From positions 43,501 to 107,500 of the forward strand of contig MCFG01000206.1 in NCBI GenBank assembly GCA_002104895.1: a stretch of DNA of 64,000 nt, read 5' to 3'. This document shows positions 13,727 through 26,600 of this stretch, piece after piece; the first letter of the stretch is position 1, and every line of letters begins with the position of its first letter. Source of the DNA: Anaeromyces robustus (lineage: Eukaryota > Neocallimastigomycota > Neocallimastigomycetes > Neocallimastigales > Neocallimastigaceae). Position numbers and translations under genes: made by a program. The notes beneath the pieces were generated by a model. It saw only the letters and a program-made list of their open reading frames with translations, did not search any database and was not told the DNA's origin.

Positions 13727-15002
13727 TAATAATAATAATAAAAAAAATATACAAAAATAAAATAGTATTGAAATAATTAGAAAAACCCTCTTTGAAAATA
13801 TAAAAATTTTTTTTCATAACTGAAAAAAAAGACTTCTTGTTTTAAAATAATAAATATAATTTATTATAAAAAGAAGGAAGAAAAATTAAAATAAAAAAAA
13901 AAAGAAATTTATTATTTAAAATAAATATTTCTTTTCTTTTTTTTTCTTTATTTCTTTTTTTTTTTAATTTGTAATTATTATATATAATATTTAATCTAAT
14001 TTTTTTTTTATTTGTTATTGTATAAATAATTTTTCAGTAATTATCTTAATAAAAAAGTAAATTTCTATTTCTTTTATTCTATTATATAATGATATATATT
14101 TCTTATTATTATTGTTGTCATATGTTTAAATGTATTTTTTCCTATAAATTCACTATCTATGAAATATCAATATGTTAAATGGATTTATCTAAAATGTTTA
14201 AGACTTAAAAAAAAAAAAAAAAAAATTAATATAATGTCAATTAAAAACAAAATATAAGTGATGATTATAAAAAATAAATAGATAAATATTAAGAAGAGCT
14301 GAATATTATAAATCATTTATATTTACTCAAGAACATTTTTCAATAATATAATTAATCACAGAAAATTTTTAAAATTTATTCCAAATTCTTTTTTATTCTA
14401 AATTGTCATTTAATGATTCTAAAATCTTACGATTAATAATTTGTGTTTAATTTTAAGCAGGAAAAAAAAATAAACAAAATTTAATCAATAATATACATAA
14501 TTAATAATATAAAAATGTTTTCAACTTATTAAATCAATATTTCTTAATATTATAAAATATAATTTATCATTTTTGATAATAACATAATTAAAAATATTTT
14601 TTTATAATTGAAATTTTAATTATTTATTTTTAAAAAATAATTAATAATGATTTTTTTGAAGTACTCGAAATTTTTACATATATATTTTAAAATCATTAAA
14701 TTGATATCAATTATTAACAATATTATGTCAATTATTCACCAAATTTTTATAAAATATAATAAAAATATGCATGATAATTTTATGTTTAAAAATAAAACAT
14801 AAAATTTTCATTTACTAACAATATTATAACAGTTTAAATTATTATTTAATAGTATATTTACATATAGTATAACGGAAATAAAAAAAAAATAATCTAAATA
14901 TATATAATTTAATAACTAATATTTTATTAATTATTTTATTTGTAGGTAATTAATTAATAAGATAGAAATTACATAGAATAATAAAAAAAATAATAAAAAA
15001 AA
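12570..15002. other. 2.4-kb intergenic region, no gene seen
   Basis: Region between divergent acetyltransferase and LARP1 genes. It holds an AAT microsatellite at about 13673-13742, AAAT-like runs near 13490-13585 and several A/T homopolymers. I see no coding frame. Confidence 0.6.
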
Positions 15003-18000
15003 ATGACTGACGCTGAAACAAAAACTGAAACTCAAGTTAAAGAAGCCACTGCTGAAAAGCAAGAAGTAGAAAAAGCTGTTGAAAGTAAGAAATGAAATAG
15101 AAAATTTTTTATAATTAAGCAATATATTATTGAAGTATAGAAAATAGAAAATAGTAATTAACAACTTTAATGATATTGTACAAAATTAATTAAATATAGT
15201 TCCAAAAACCAATCCATGGAAGAAAACTGAAGTTAAAGAAGCTGATAATATTAATAAATCATTATGGCCTTCTCTTGGAAAGGAATCACCAATTAAAGAA
15301 AATACTCAAAAACAACAACAAAAGAAATCTGGAGAAAAGGAAAAGGAAGGCTCTGGAAAGAAAGGCAAGAAAAATGGTAAAAAGGAATGGGTTACTCTTG
15401 ATGTTGATATTAAATACAAAGGTAGTGGAGGTAACCGTAATAGAGACAAAAAAGACAAAAAGAAGAATGGTAATAATTAATAGATATAATATTCTATAAA
15501 TATTTAATTTTATTAATTTAAATACGTTTATTAATTTAATAATTAATTATTTCTTTTTTTTTTTCTTTTAAATATTTTATTGAAAATATTTACATTAATT
15601 TTAAAACAATATTAATCAACGAAAAATGATAATACTAATGTAAATTATAAAAATTTCAATGATATCAAAATATTTTAATAAATAATTAATATATGACAAA
15701 TTAAAAAAAAAATAATGAAAATAAATAATCAATAAAATAAAATAAAATAAAATAAAATAAAATAAAATAAAATAAAATAAAATAAAATAAAATAAAATAA
15801 AATAAAATAAAATAAAATAAAATAAAATAATATAATAACAATAATAACTTAAATAAAGGCAAACATGGAAAGAAACATGAAAAAGAAGGTAAGAGAAGAG
15901 GTGGAAGAAAGAATAGAGATTCCAAAAAGAATAAGGGAAATAATGAATTAAACTATGGTTATGAATTAACCAGTATGAGTGGTTTTTCACAAATTATTCC
16001 ACAAGGTATTTTCATTACTTCTAATCCAGAAAACTTATATGTTGATTATCTTGATCTTGATTCTGTTAAAACCTACATCAAATTACAAATTAAATATTAC
16101 TTTAGTATTCAAAATTTATGTAAGGATATTTTCTTAAGAAAACAAATGAATGATGAAGGTTGGATTGATTTAGAAATTATTAAAGGTTTTAAACGTGTTG
16201 AAGGTTTATTAAAGTTAGGTCAAAATGTTGATATTAAGGAAAATGAAAAGAAAAAGGATAAAAAGAAGGATAAGAAAGAAAAAGACAAAAAGGAAGAAAG
16301 TAAGGAAACTAAAGAAGAAGCTAAGGAAGAAATTGAATATGATGATGCTTGGAACAATCAATTTATTTTATCCGCCATAAAAGATATTGATACTGTTGAA
16401 ATTAAAGAAGAAAACAACACTATTTACTTACGTAAAAAGGATGATTGGAAATTCTGGATTAATCCACTTGAAAGTATCATTACTACTATGAAGGAATTAT
16501 CTACTAATGAAGAAGAAGAAGAAGAAGAAGAAGAAAATGAAAATAAAGAAGAAGATGTTAATCAACCAGAAATTAAAATTGAAGATACTGAAGCCGAAAA
16601 AACTCGTGAAGTTGAAAATAAAGAAGATGATGAAGGTTGGACCACTTACAATGGCCGTCGTCGTCAAAAGAAGAAGTCTGATGGTTCTTCAGGTGATAAA
16701 CCAAAGAATGGTGATGGTGATGATCTTTTCCAATTTGATGATGAAGAAGAATGGGGAAGTAGTCCAAGATTCCAAGATGACCCTGAAGAAAAACCAGTAA
16801 ATGAAGAAGACAAAGAAGACAAAAAGGAAGAAAAGGCTGAAGAAGAAGATTACGAAATTGATGATGATATGTTACAAGGTTTAATGATCGTTACTCAAAG
16901 ACGTAAACAACCAGCTAATCCACCAAATTCCTTATCTCAATCAGGATCATCACTTCCACCAAGAAAACATAATACTGTTGCTTATGATCGTTATAAGAAT
17001 AATGAAAGCTTAAATGAAATGATTAACGAAGGTCTTTACTACTATGAACATAATATGAAAGAAAGTAACAGATTAAGTATGATGACCTCAAAGATTGAAG
17101 TTGTTGATGAAGAAGAATATGAAAGATTAAATGGTGAAGATAATAAGAAAGGTAAAAAGAAGCATGGAAAGAAAAATAAACGTAATAATGATAAGAATCA
17201 TGCTGAATCTCAACCAAAGAATATTAAAAAGGGTCCAAGAACAAAACGTTTCTTCCCATCTGAAACTCCAGTTAGTAGTAGTAAATTCTTAGGTACTACT
17301 CCAGGTCCAATTGGTTTCTTAATTGTTAACAATGACCAAGTTTCTCATTTCAAGAATGGTAAGAGAGGTGGTTCTAACAATATGCCATCCCCATCTACTT
17401 CTATTCCAATTAATGGTTCATTTAAATCTGGTTCTATGAGTGGAACAGGTCTTGATATTCCAAGACGTTCTTCTTACCGTTACGGAAGCTATGCCAGTAG
17501 CTATGCTAGTAGCTATGGACAAAGCTTTAAGGGTGGACACAGTTATGGTAGTAGTTATGGTACTAGTTTCAAGGAATTCCCAATGTTCCAACATCCAAGT
17601 TACGAATTATTAAAAGATAATGGTTTCATTCAACATAAATATTACAAATACCATGCTAAGGCCTTAAAGGAACGTAAGAACCAAGGTATTGGTCAATCTC
17701 AAGAAATGAACACTTTATTCCGTTTTTGGAGTCACTTCCTTCGTGAACAATTCAATAAAAGAATGTATGAAGAATTTAAGAAGTTAGCTATTGAAGATGC
17801 TGAAGGTGGTTACAGATATGGTTTAGAATGTTTATTCCGTTTCTACTCTTACGGTTTAGAAATTCACTTTAATAAAGATATCTTTGAAGATTTCCAAGAA
17901 ATGACTATTGAAGATTATTGTAAGAAGGGTGAATTATACGGTCTTGAAAAGTTCTGGGCTTACTTATACTATCGTAAAGACAAAAAGACAAGACCATTAG

Positions 18001-18116
18001 ATGATAAGATTCGTGATGAATTAAAGGAAGCCTTAAAAATATATAAGACTATTGATGACTTTAGAAAGGCTAATAAAGAAAAGAAAGAAAAAGAAGAAAA
18101 AGAAAAGGAAGAGTAA
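15003..18116 (+). CDS. LARP1: La-related protein 1 (LARP1), three or four exons
   Basis: RNA-binding regulator of mRNA stability and translation; in animals LARP1 binds 5'TOP mRNA caps through its DM15 region. Inferred exons 15003-15084, 15200-15469 and 15859-18116 join in frame to 869 residues. La motif (winged helix) at about residues 183-240: [14 protein letters not shown], then [16 protein letters not shown]. After it come long Lys/Glu-rich stretches, a Tyr/Ser/Gly-rich stretch ([10 protein letters not shown], about 660-690) and the DM15 repeats at about 690-830 ([20 protein letters not shown], then [21 protein letters not shown]). La motif plus C-terminal DM15 identifies LARP1 rather than La itself or yeast Slf1/Sro9. 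Intron 2 (15470-15858) holds a 100-bp AAAAT array. The 3' end is ambiguous: GTAAGT overlaps the stop codon, and splicing from 18113 to an acceptor ending at 18256 would replace the last codon and stop by a few Glu/Lys/Gln codons ending at 18272. Confidence 0.92.
15732..15830. repeat. (AAAAT)n microsatellite inside LARP1 intron 2
   Basis: About 20 near-perfect pentanucleotide units ending some 28 bp before the inferred 3' splice site of intron 2. Confidence 0.95.
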
Positions 18117-18272
18117 GTTTTTTTTTTTTTTTTTTTTTAATTAAGATAGATTAAATATAAAGAAATATTTTTTTTTATTTAGTATAAATAATATATTATA
18201 TAAAAATTAACAAAAATGTATTTTTATTTTTAAATAACATTTAATTTATTAAATAGAAAAGAACAAAAGTAA

Positions 18273-19857
18273 ATAATTTGTCAAAATAATTTTAATTAAC
18301 AAAGAAAATATGTTATCACTAAGAACATTTTACATCATTAAATAATCTTTTTTTTTTTTTTTTATATATTATTGAAAGAATTATAATCATTCAAAATATT
18401 ATAATATAATAATTAAAAAATTTAATACAATTATAAATAATCATGATTAAAAAAAAAAAAGAATATAAGTCCAAATTTTTTTAATATCTATATATTTGTT
18501 TAGAAATTCAAAACAGCATGATATATATTTCAATAAAAAAAAATTTTTTTTTTAAAAAAAAATAAATATCGTACTGAGATCCAGCATTTACCATGGAAAA
18601 TCATATATGAAACAATTAAAATTCTCAAATAATATTTAATAAATATATTAATTTTATATAATTTTATATAATATTTTTTTTTATTAAATATTATGATATT
18701 CAAAAATAAAAAATATATATTTTATCTTATAGACATATAAAAGAAGAAAAAAATATATTATTATTAAACAATTAGAATTCAAAAAAAAAAAAAGAAAAAA
18801 AAAAATTATTTGAAAATTAATTCCAAAATAATTAACAAAGAGAAAATTAAAAAAAAAAGTTAAAACAAGAAGAACAAAATTAAAATATATAAATGTTAAA
18901 AAAGGAAAAGAAATAAAAGAAACTAACAACAAAATAAAATAAAACAATAAAAAAAAAGAGAGAAAAATGAACAAAAGCATACAAAAAAAAAAAAAAAAAG
19001 ATAAAAACAAACAAACAAACAATCACATAAATAAGAATCAATGAATTTCAAAAAAATTCGTCAAAAAAAAAAAAAAAAAAAATAGAAAAAAAAATTATAA
19101 AAAAAAATATCATAAAAAAAAAGAAAATTTATAAGTATCAATAACATTTTTTTATTTTTTATACATATTTTTTTTTTCATAAATATTATAAGTAATTTCA
19201 AAGAGTTAGTAAAAAAAAAAAAAAAAAAAAAAAAGGTAAACTGAAAAAAAAAAAAAAAAAAAAAAAAAGAATTGTATATTATAAAAAAAAGAAAGAAATG
19301 TTAAATTTATTTTTACAATTTTTTTTATAATATATAAATCTTTTTCTTTTTCTTTTTTTCTTTTTTCTTTTCTTTTACCTTTTTGTTTTCATTTTATATA
19401 ATTTTTAAATATTTTATAACATTTTTATTTTAAAACATATCAATTTATCATTTTTTTTTTAATTTTTTAATTTTTTTTTTATTTTTAATTTTTTTAATCT
19501 TTTTTTCTTTTTTCTTTTTCTTTTTCTTTTTTTTTTTCTTTTTTTTTTTTTTTATTATATTATTATTATTATAAATATTAAAAATATGAATTTAATTTTA
19601 TAAATATAGAATTTTTTAAATATAAAACGAAAGAACAAAACTATTTAATAACTTTAATACATATGATTATGCTTTTTTTTTTTTTTTTCCTTTTTTTTTT
19701 TTTATTATACATTTTTATTTATATTTAAGTCATCTATATTTTTTTTTTTTTTTTTTTTAAATTTCATTTTATTATACGAAATAATTAAAAAAAAAAAAAA
19801 AAAATTGAATAGTGAATGCAATAACGAAATGAAATTTTAATTTTTATTATATATATA

Positions 19858-19915
<58 letters not shown>

Positions 19916-20220
19916 ATTAATTTTTTTTTATTATTTTGTTTTTACATAAATAGATATATTTCTTATTTTATATAATTTTATATATATAATTTTTTAATAA
20001 TAATAATAATAATAATAAAAATAAAAAAAAAAAAAATATTTTGATTAAGTGACTTAAAATTACGTGTTGTGAAAATAAAAAAAAAAAAATATATATATAT
20101 ATTCATTAATTCATTATATGTTTATCATAAATGAAAAAAAAAAACTACTTTAATTTGAATATTCTTTGTAAAGTTAATTTGTTTATTTAATAACATAGAA
20201 AGTTTTAATATGTAATTTTT
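18273..20220. other. Intergenic region dominated by A and T homopolymers
   Basis: Long alternating poly-A and poly-T tracts, pyrimidine runs (CTTTTT type, about 19340-19375 and 19498-19550) and no gene. One short non-repetitive open stretch at 18567-18632 is discussed as a finding. Confidence 0.6.
19866..19914. repeat. Poly-A tract of 49 bases
   Basis: Uninterrupted A run, the longest homopolymer noticed in the window. Its exact length may be unreliable for sequencing reasons. Confidence 0.9.
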
Positions 20221-20239
20221 AAAGTTTTATATGGAATAG

Positions 20240-20294
20240 AATCAATCTGACATTTCTATTCCATATAAAAAGGAATAGAAATGTCAGATTGATT
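20240..20294. repeat. Perfect inverted repeat, 23-bp arms, 9-nt loop
   Basis: Arms 20240-20262 and 20272-20294 are exact reverse complements (core ATCAATCTGACATTTCTATT), separated by ATATAAAAA. The arms have mixed base composition and are not microsatellite. It lies about 0.8 kb upstream of the Gag remnant. It could be a MITE-like remnant or a transcribed hairpin. Confidence 0.95.
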
Positions 20295-20780
20295 TTAGTG
20301 ATTCTGATACAATCATTATTATTATTTTAAATAATATTTAAAAAAATGTTATTATGGCTTATTTCTGTAAATTTTGTGTTATTATAATTTATAAAGTAAT
20401 CATTGGTTTAAAGAATTTCTTAGAAATCTAAAAATTTTAAAGATCTTTAATAATTAAAATCGCCCATTTTATCTATATTTCATTATACAGAAAATATTAT
20501 AAAAATCAAAAGATTAAAATATTATAAAAATCAAAAGATAAAAATAATTAATATATAGATAATTAATTAATAGGTATACTAGATAGTTATATATAATTAG
20601 AAATCTAAAATCTAGATTATAATTCTTTTATTTATAAATTATTAAAAATTATATAATAATTTTTATTATTAGATTTTTATCAATATTATTTTATTCATAT
20701 ATTTTATTTAATTTTATACATGTATAAATATATATTAATATTAGATTGTAATAATTAGTAACTAATAGTTTTAGAAAAAG

Positions 20781-20852
20781 TATAAATAGGAATTGAATTT
20801 ACAAATTTTTATAATTCTTGTAAGATTATTAACTTATTAACATAATAACTTA
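20781..20852 (+). repeat. Possible degenerate LTR piece, left of the Gag remnant
   Basis: This stretch (TATAAATAGGAATT ... AAGATTATTAACTTATTAAC) resembles 22386-22452 (TATAAATAAGAATT ... AAGATTATCAACATATTAAC) in order and spacing. The two lie on either side of the Gag remnant, as TATA-box-containing LTR parts would. Similarity is partial and both are A/T-rich, so this is weak. Confidence 0.3.
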
Positions 20853-21079
20853 TTAAAATTAAGTTTTATTAAAAATATTTTTTTATTAATAATTAATTAA
20901 TAAAAATTAAAGTATGTAATTAGATTATTATTTTATTAAGTATTTAATTATTTGTTTAAATTGTGTAATGAAAAATACTTATAATTGTTTAATTAGTTAT
21001 TTTGTTATTAATTAAATATCTTGACCTAACCACATCAACCTAACAATAATCTTATCTGCTGGTCTCTGGTTACCTTAAG

Positions 21080-21973
21080 ATGTTTGAAAATTCTTTTAGA
21101 GCTACCACTCCTGCTCCTGAAGTTCCTACGGCTGAAGAAGAAGAACCATTAAGATCAGATGGTACCAGAACTGCTGCTGAAATTATTGATGGCGTAAAAG
21201 CAAACTTTTGTTTCTAATAATGATTTTAGTCAGTACTATGAACAATTAGAAACTAAATTAAATAATATTTACACTGCCATTGAAGATATTAATCAAAAAT
21301 TAAATGCCAAAAATACAGCGTCACATGGTTATAAAAGATTTGATAATCCAAGACCGCTACTCGATAATCAAGATTCAAAAGATAGTTTTATCAGTAGTAA
21401 TTTTGATTTAGATAGAGATGTAATTATGCAGAATAAATTTTTTGCTCCTTTAAATCAAGTCCCTGAACCAGGATTTTTCTCAGGAAAAACTTCAGAAACT
21501 GAATTGTTTTGCCAACTTTGTGAAGATACTTTTAGAACTATACCAAATAAATATCTACCAGAAGAAATAAAAATTAATTTTGTTAAATCTCGTTTAAGAG
21601 ATTTAGCAAGAAATTGGTATTTAATCAAGTATAGAGGTAATATTAAACCTGGATCTATGTTTGAATTATTAACTGGTTTAAAAGCTACTTTTTCCAATGT
21701 TGCTAACTCTAAATTAGCAAAAATTAAAAAATAAATGACTATATAGATGAATTTAGGAATTATACTTATAATGGTTTACATCCAACATATCAAGAAGAAG
21801 TTCAAAAAGCAGAAGTATTTCCAACCATTTTAGAAGGTATTATTACTACTTGTATCATATTTGAAAATTCTATTAATATAAAAAATTCTGATGTTAATTA
21901 TAATTTATTTTTGAAAAGAATTTTATTAATATTTAATAATAAATATTCTTATAATGATTTCTATATTAAATAA
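21080..21973 (+). pseudogene. Gag-like remnant of a retrotransposon, frameshifted
   Basis: A stretch with much more balanced codon use than its surroundings reads as one protein across three frames: a start at 21080 with an acidic N-terminus (stop at 21215), a shifted part running from about 21208 to the stop at 21732, and a third part from about 21728 to the stop at 21971. The middle part has the look of a Ty3/Gypsy-type Gag capsid: PEPGFFSGK, then a helix with LRDLARNWY, then MFELLTGLKATFSN. The two shifts, one at an A run near 21725, break it. No zinc knuckle, protease, reverse transcriptase or integrase follows, so the element is also truncated. The assignment to Gag is by pattern only. 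Confidence 0.7.
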
Positions 21974-23604
21974 TTTTTTTTATATATTTTTCTATTATAT
22001 TTAGTTAAATATAGAAATAAAATATTCTGTATATTATTTAAATAAAATAAAATAAATAAAATAATAAAAATTAATTATAAAATAAATGAATTATTAATAA
22101 AATGTATAATAAAGAAGTTAAATGTATTTCTGTATAAAAGTATAATATTTATTTTAATTTTATTTAAAACACTAAATATTTAATTATTACTGAGATTAAT
22201 TAATCTTTATCTTAATCATATTAATAATATCTAATAACCTAAGTATTAAAAAACAATTGTATTATATAAATTTTATTAGTTCCTATAATATTTTATATAT
22301 TATTAGTAGTTTTATAATTGAATTAAATGGATGTATTTTTATATATATTGTATATTGTATAAATAATTAATATTATTCAGATATGTATAAATAAGAATTA
22401 ATTTTTCTTATTTCTTATAATATTTTTTTAAGATTATCAACATATTAACATTATTAATATTTATTAATCTTTAATCATAATTATTCTTACTTTTAAATAA
22501 TAATCCTAACTTAATTTTTAAATAAAACTATTAATAAACAAATCATTATAAAACGAAATTAATAATATAAGAATAATATATTCTATTTCAGAAAATTACT
22601 ATCTGTTTTGTAAAGATCCAAAAACCTTTTACTATCAAGAAGAAAAACGTTTGAATATTGAAACTAAAAAATAATAGAAAAATATAATAATAATGAAGAA
22701 TAATAATTATTACCAATTGTGATATTTATATATTATTTTGAAAATATAATGGAATGATAATGATGTTTTATTAAGGCATTTTCATTTATTTTTTGAAAAT
22801 AGATAAATTGAACTCAAAAGGAAAGAGAAATTTATGGACATGATTAATCTTCTTAATAAATACTATTTCTTTATTTTTATTTTTATTTTTATAATAATAA
22901 TTTTATCATTTAAAGAAAAGAATGAAATCCAAATAAGTATATATCTCTTGAAATTAATTAATTTCAGTGTTCTTATCATTTTTTTTTTACTTTATTTTAT
23001 ATATTTAGATAGAATTTTACTTTACTTTATTTTTTTTTATAACTTTTTTTTTCTAGTTACTACATATACTTCATATTTGAATATATTAATTATTCATTTA
23101 TTAATATAAATAAAACATTTAAAACTATACATCCTTTTTATTGTTTTAAAATAATTGATTTCTTTTTTTTTTTATTATTATTTTTATTATAATTTATTTT
23201 ATTTGTAAATAATATAATAATATAATAATAATTTGATAAATAATATAAAATAAAAAAAAAATGATGAGGGTATATAATGATTTAATTTATTATGATTGAA
23301 ATTATAAAAATAAAAAAAAAATAATGCGATATAATTTTTATATATTATTAAAATATATAACTAAAAAGAAAATGAAAAAAAAATATATATGAATATGCAA
23401 ATCTATATTTATAATGCAAGTAAAAATAAAAAATTATATAACAATATGAAAAAAAAAAAATTAACTATAATATATAAAAATTTGAAAAAAAAATTATAAA
23501 ATATATAAGTCTATATATCATCATGTCTATAATATATATAATATGAATATCCATATGTATTTTTTTCCTTTTTTTTAAATTATTAATATATAATATTTTT
23601 AATA
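21974..23604. other. Intergenic region with possible LTR and orphan coding scrap
   Basis: A/T-rich, with the candidate right LTR piece at 22386-22452 and a short non-repetitive open stretch at about 22590-22672, preceded by a CAG acceptor-like site and ending in TAA. A hydrophobic 91-codon frame at 22834-23109 has low-complexity composition and is not accepted as a gene. Confidence 0.5.
22386..22452 (+). repeat. Possible degenerate LTR piece, right of the Gag remnant
   Basis: Counterpart of 20781-20852, as described there. About 0.4 kb downstream of the end of the Gag remnant. Confidence 0.3.
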
Positions 23605-26600
23605 TTATGATGAATGATCTATTTTTGATAGAAATGCATTTTGAACAAAACTATCATCACTATTTTCAATTTTTATTTTTTCAATAATATCATCTATTGG
23701 TATAGAACTTGATATATTTGATATTATATCTTCATCTTCCATTATATTAAAACTTTCTTTTCTACGATAACTATATTCCTTTTCATTATCTTTAGAATCT
23801 ATAATTTTACTATTTTCATTTTCATTTTCATTTTCATTTCCATTTTCTTTATTATTATTATTATTACCATTTTTATTTTCGTTATTATTATTATTATTTT
23901 CATTATTATTTTCATTATTATTTTTATTATTATTTTCATTACTATTTTCATTATTTTCATTATTATTATTACTACTATTATTATTTTCCTTTGTATTATT
24001 CTTATCTATATAATTATTATTATTAATGTTATTCTCGTTTTCATTATTATTAGATTTTGATACATTCTCATTTTCTTTATTTATTTTATTATTATTAGAA
24101 TTTGATTCATTTTCATTTTCTTTATTTATTTTATTAACAATATTTTCTATATTATCTTTAGGATAATCTTCATTTAATTGATAAGAATAATCTGCTACTT
24201 CAGATTTTTCATCGATATTTATTGAAAATCCTAAATTTAATTCTCGTGTGATATTATCGATTTTTTCCATTAATTGTTCTTCACTAGATGTTTTTGATTT
24301 ATATTCTTTTTCTTGACTATTGTTATTATTATTATAAGATATTTTATCTATTTCATTTTCTTTATTTAAATAATTATTATTATTATTTCTATTATTGTTG
24401 TTGCTATTACTGCTTTTATTGTTATTATTATCATTATTATAGTTTTTATTACTATTATTATTATTATTATTATTATTACTACTATTATCGCTATTGGTAT
24501 TATACTTGTTGTTATTATTATTATTAATGTCATTATTGTTATTATTGATATTATTATTATAATTAAATATACTATTATTTGAATTTCTTTTATCAGTAAA
24601 AGAATTATCTAGAGAATAATCATAGCTATTATTAATAATATTATTATAATTCATATCATTATTATTTTCATCACTTTTATTATCCGTATCTTTTTCATGA
24701 TCTAATTTTTCATTTAAAAATTTCTTATATTTTCCTAAAAAATAAGTCATATCTTCCTTTTTATTATTTAATCGTTTTAGAATAATTTTTATATCTTTTT
24801 CATTTTTTTCTTTTTCTTGTAAACTTAAATTAATTTTATTATTTAATTTTTGTTTTATTTTATCTAAATCCATTAAATATTGATTAATATTAAAATTCAT
24901 TTTCATTCCTGATTTATAACGTATACTATCATTATTACATTTAAGAAGTTCATCATTTAATATTTCTAAACTTTCATTTAATTTTTGAATATTTTTTTGT
25001 TTTTGTTTAATTTCTTCATACATAGCTTGACATTCTGATTCCATTTTATTTTTTTCCATATCAAATTTTTCTTGAATATCTTCCATTACACATATACTAA
25101 CTTGTTTATTTTGATTTGAAAATCGTCTTTCTGGAGGATTAAATTTATTACAAGAAAGATCATTGAAAATTCTTTTCATTTGAAGAGTTTGTTTTTTCAA
25201 TAATTCATCTCTATTATTAATATAAAGTTTTAATTCTTTTTCTTTTGTTTGAAATTTTTTTAATTGATGAGCAGAATGATCTAAAGTATCTTGTAAATTT
25301 TTAATTTCTGATTGAATTCTAATAACTCTTTCTTTATTATTATTAATAATTACCATTTTACTTGCCTTTTCCTTTTCTAATTCCTTTTTTAATATATTTA
25401 ATTGTTCATTTGCTTCTAAAATTTCATTTTGTTTTTTACATGATTCATCAATTAATTGAGTTCTTTGTTCAATTAATGTTTCCCATTCTTCTAACCATTC
25501 TTTTCTTTTTTCATTTAATTGATGATTTTCTTGTTTAATACTTTCTATTGTAGATTCTAAAGTTTTATTTTCCATAATCATTTTATCTAAATTAATATTT
25601 AAATTTTGATTTTCCTTTTTTAATTTATAAGCTATTGCATTAGCCTTTTCTTTATCATTAGTTAATTTTTCTATATTATTATTACTTTCACGTTTTTCTT
25701 CTATAATTTTTTCTAAAATAGTTTTTATTTTAAGTTTTTCATTTATTAAATTATCAATAGTAATTTTATCATTTTTTTTATCATTTATTAATTTTTCAAT
25801 GGAAGCTCGTAGTTTTAATTCATTATCTACAAATTTTTTAATAATTTGTTTATCATCTTGATTATCTTTTATTAATTTTTCTATATTACTATTTAATACT
25901 TCTCTATCTTTTACTAATTCTTCAAAATCATGACACAATTTTTGTTTATCTTCCATAGATTTATTTAAATTTTCTTTTAATGTTTTATTTTCCTTAATAA
26001 TATTTTCTGAAGAAAGAATTATATTTGTACTTTCTTCTTTTATTTTTTTTAATTCCTTTTCTAAACCATTATTAATTTGTTCCATGATTTTATATTCATT
26101 TTTAAATTTTATTAAATCATCATTTAATTCTATATTTATATTATGTAAACTTTCATTATCTAATTCGCATTTATTTAATTTTTCTTTTAAATCATGATTA
26201 ATTTTTGAAACATTTTTTTCATTAAATTTTACTCTATTTAATTCCTTTATTTTTCGTTTTTTTGTTTTTTATTTTTTATTTTGAATAAATATATTTTATA
26301 ATGTAAAATATAAAAATGATAATTGTAACATAATATATAATAAAATATATAATAAAATATATAATAATAATAATATAATATAATATATAATAAATATACA
26401 ATAATAATAATATAATATAATATTTAATTTTTAATAATAAGATATTATATAGATCAATATAACTAATACTATCAATATCTATATTTTTTTTCTCTCTCTC
26501 TCTCTCATTAATATATATATATATATTTATTTTTACTTTACCTTTGTAATATTATCATTTTCTTCTGTTAAAATTTGTAAATTTTTTTGAATTTTTTCTT

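Noticed and set aside
16507-16800. Lys-rich 97-codon frame on the plus strand
   Set aside because: Out-of-frame shadow of the acidic part of LARP1.
22834-23109. 91-codon hydrophobic plus-strand frame
   Set aside because: Composition is only Phe/Ile/Leu/Tyr/Asn as random A/T DNA would give; no family features, no splice context.
24288-24527. Tyr/Cys-rich 79-codon plus-strand frame
   Set aside because: Antisense of the Asn-rich segment of the coiled-coil gene.
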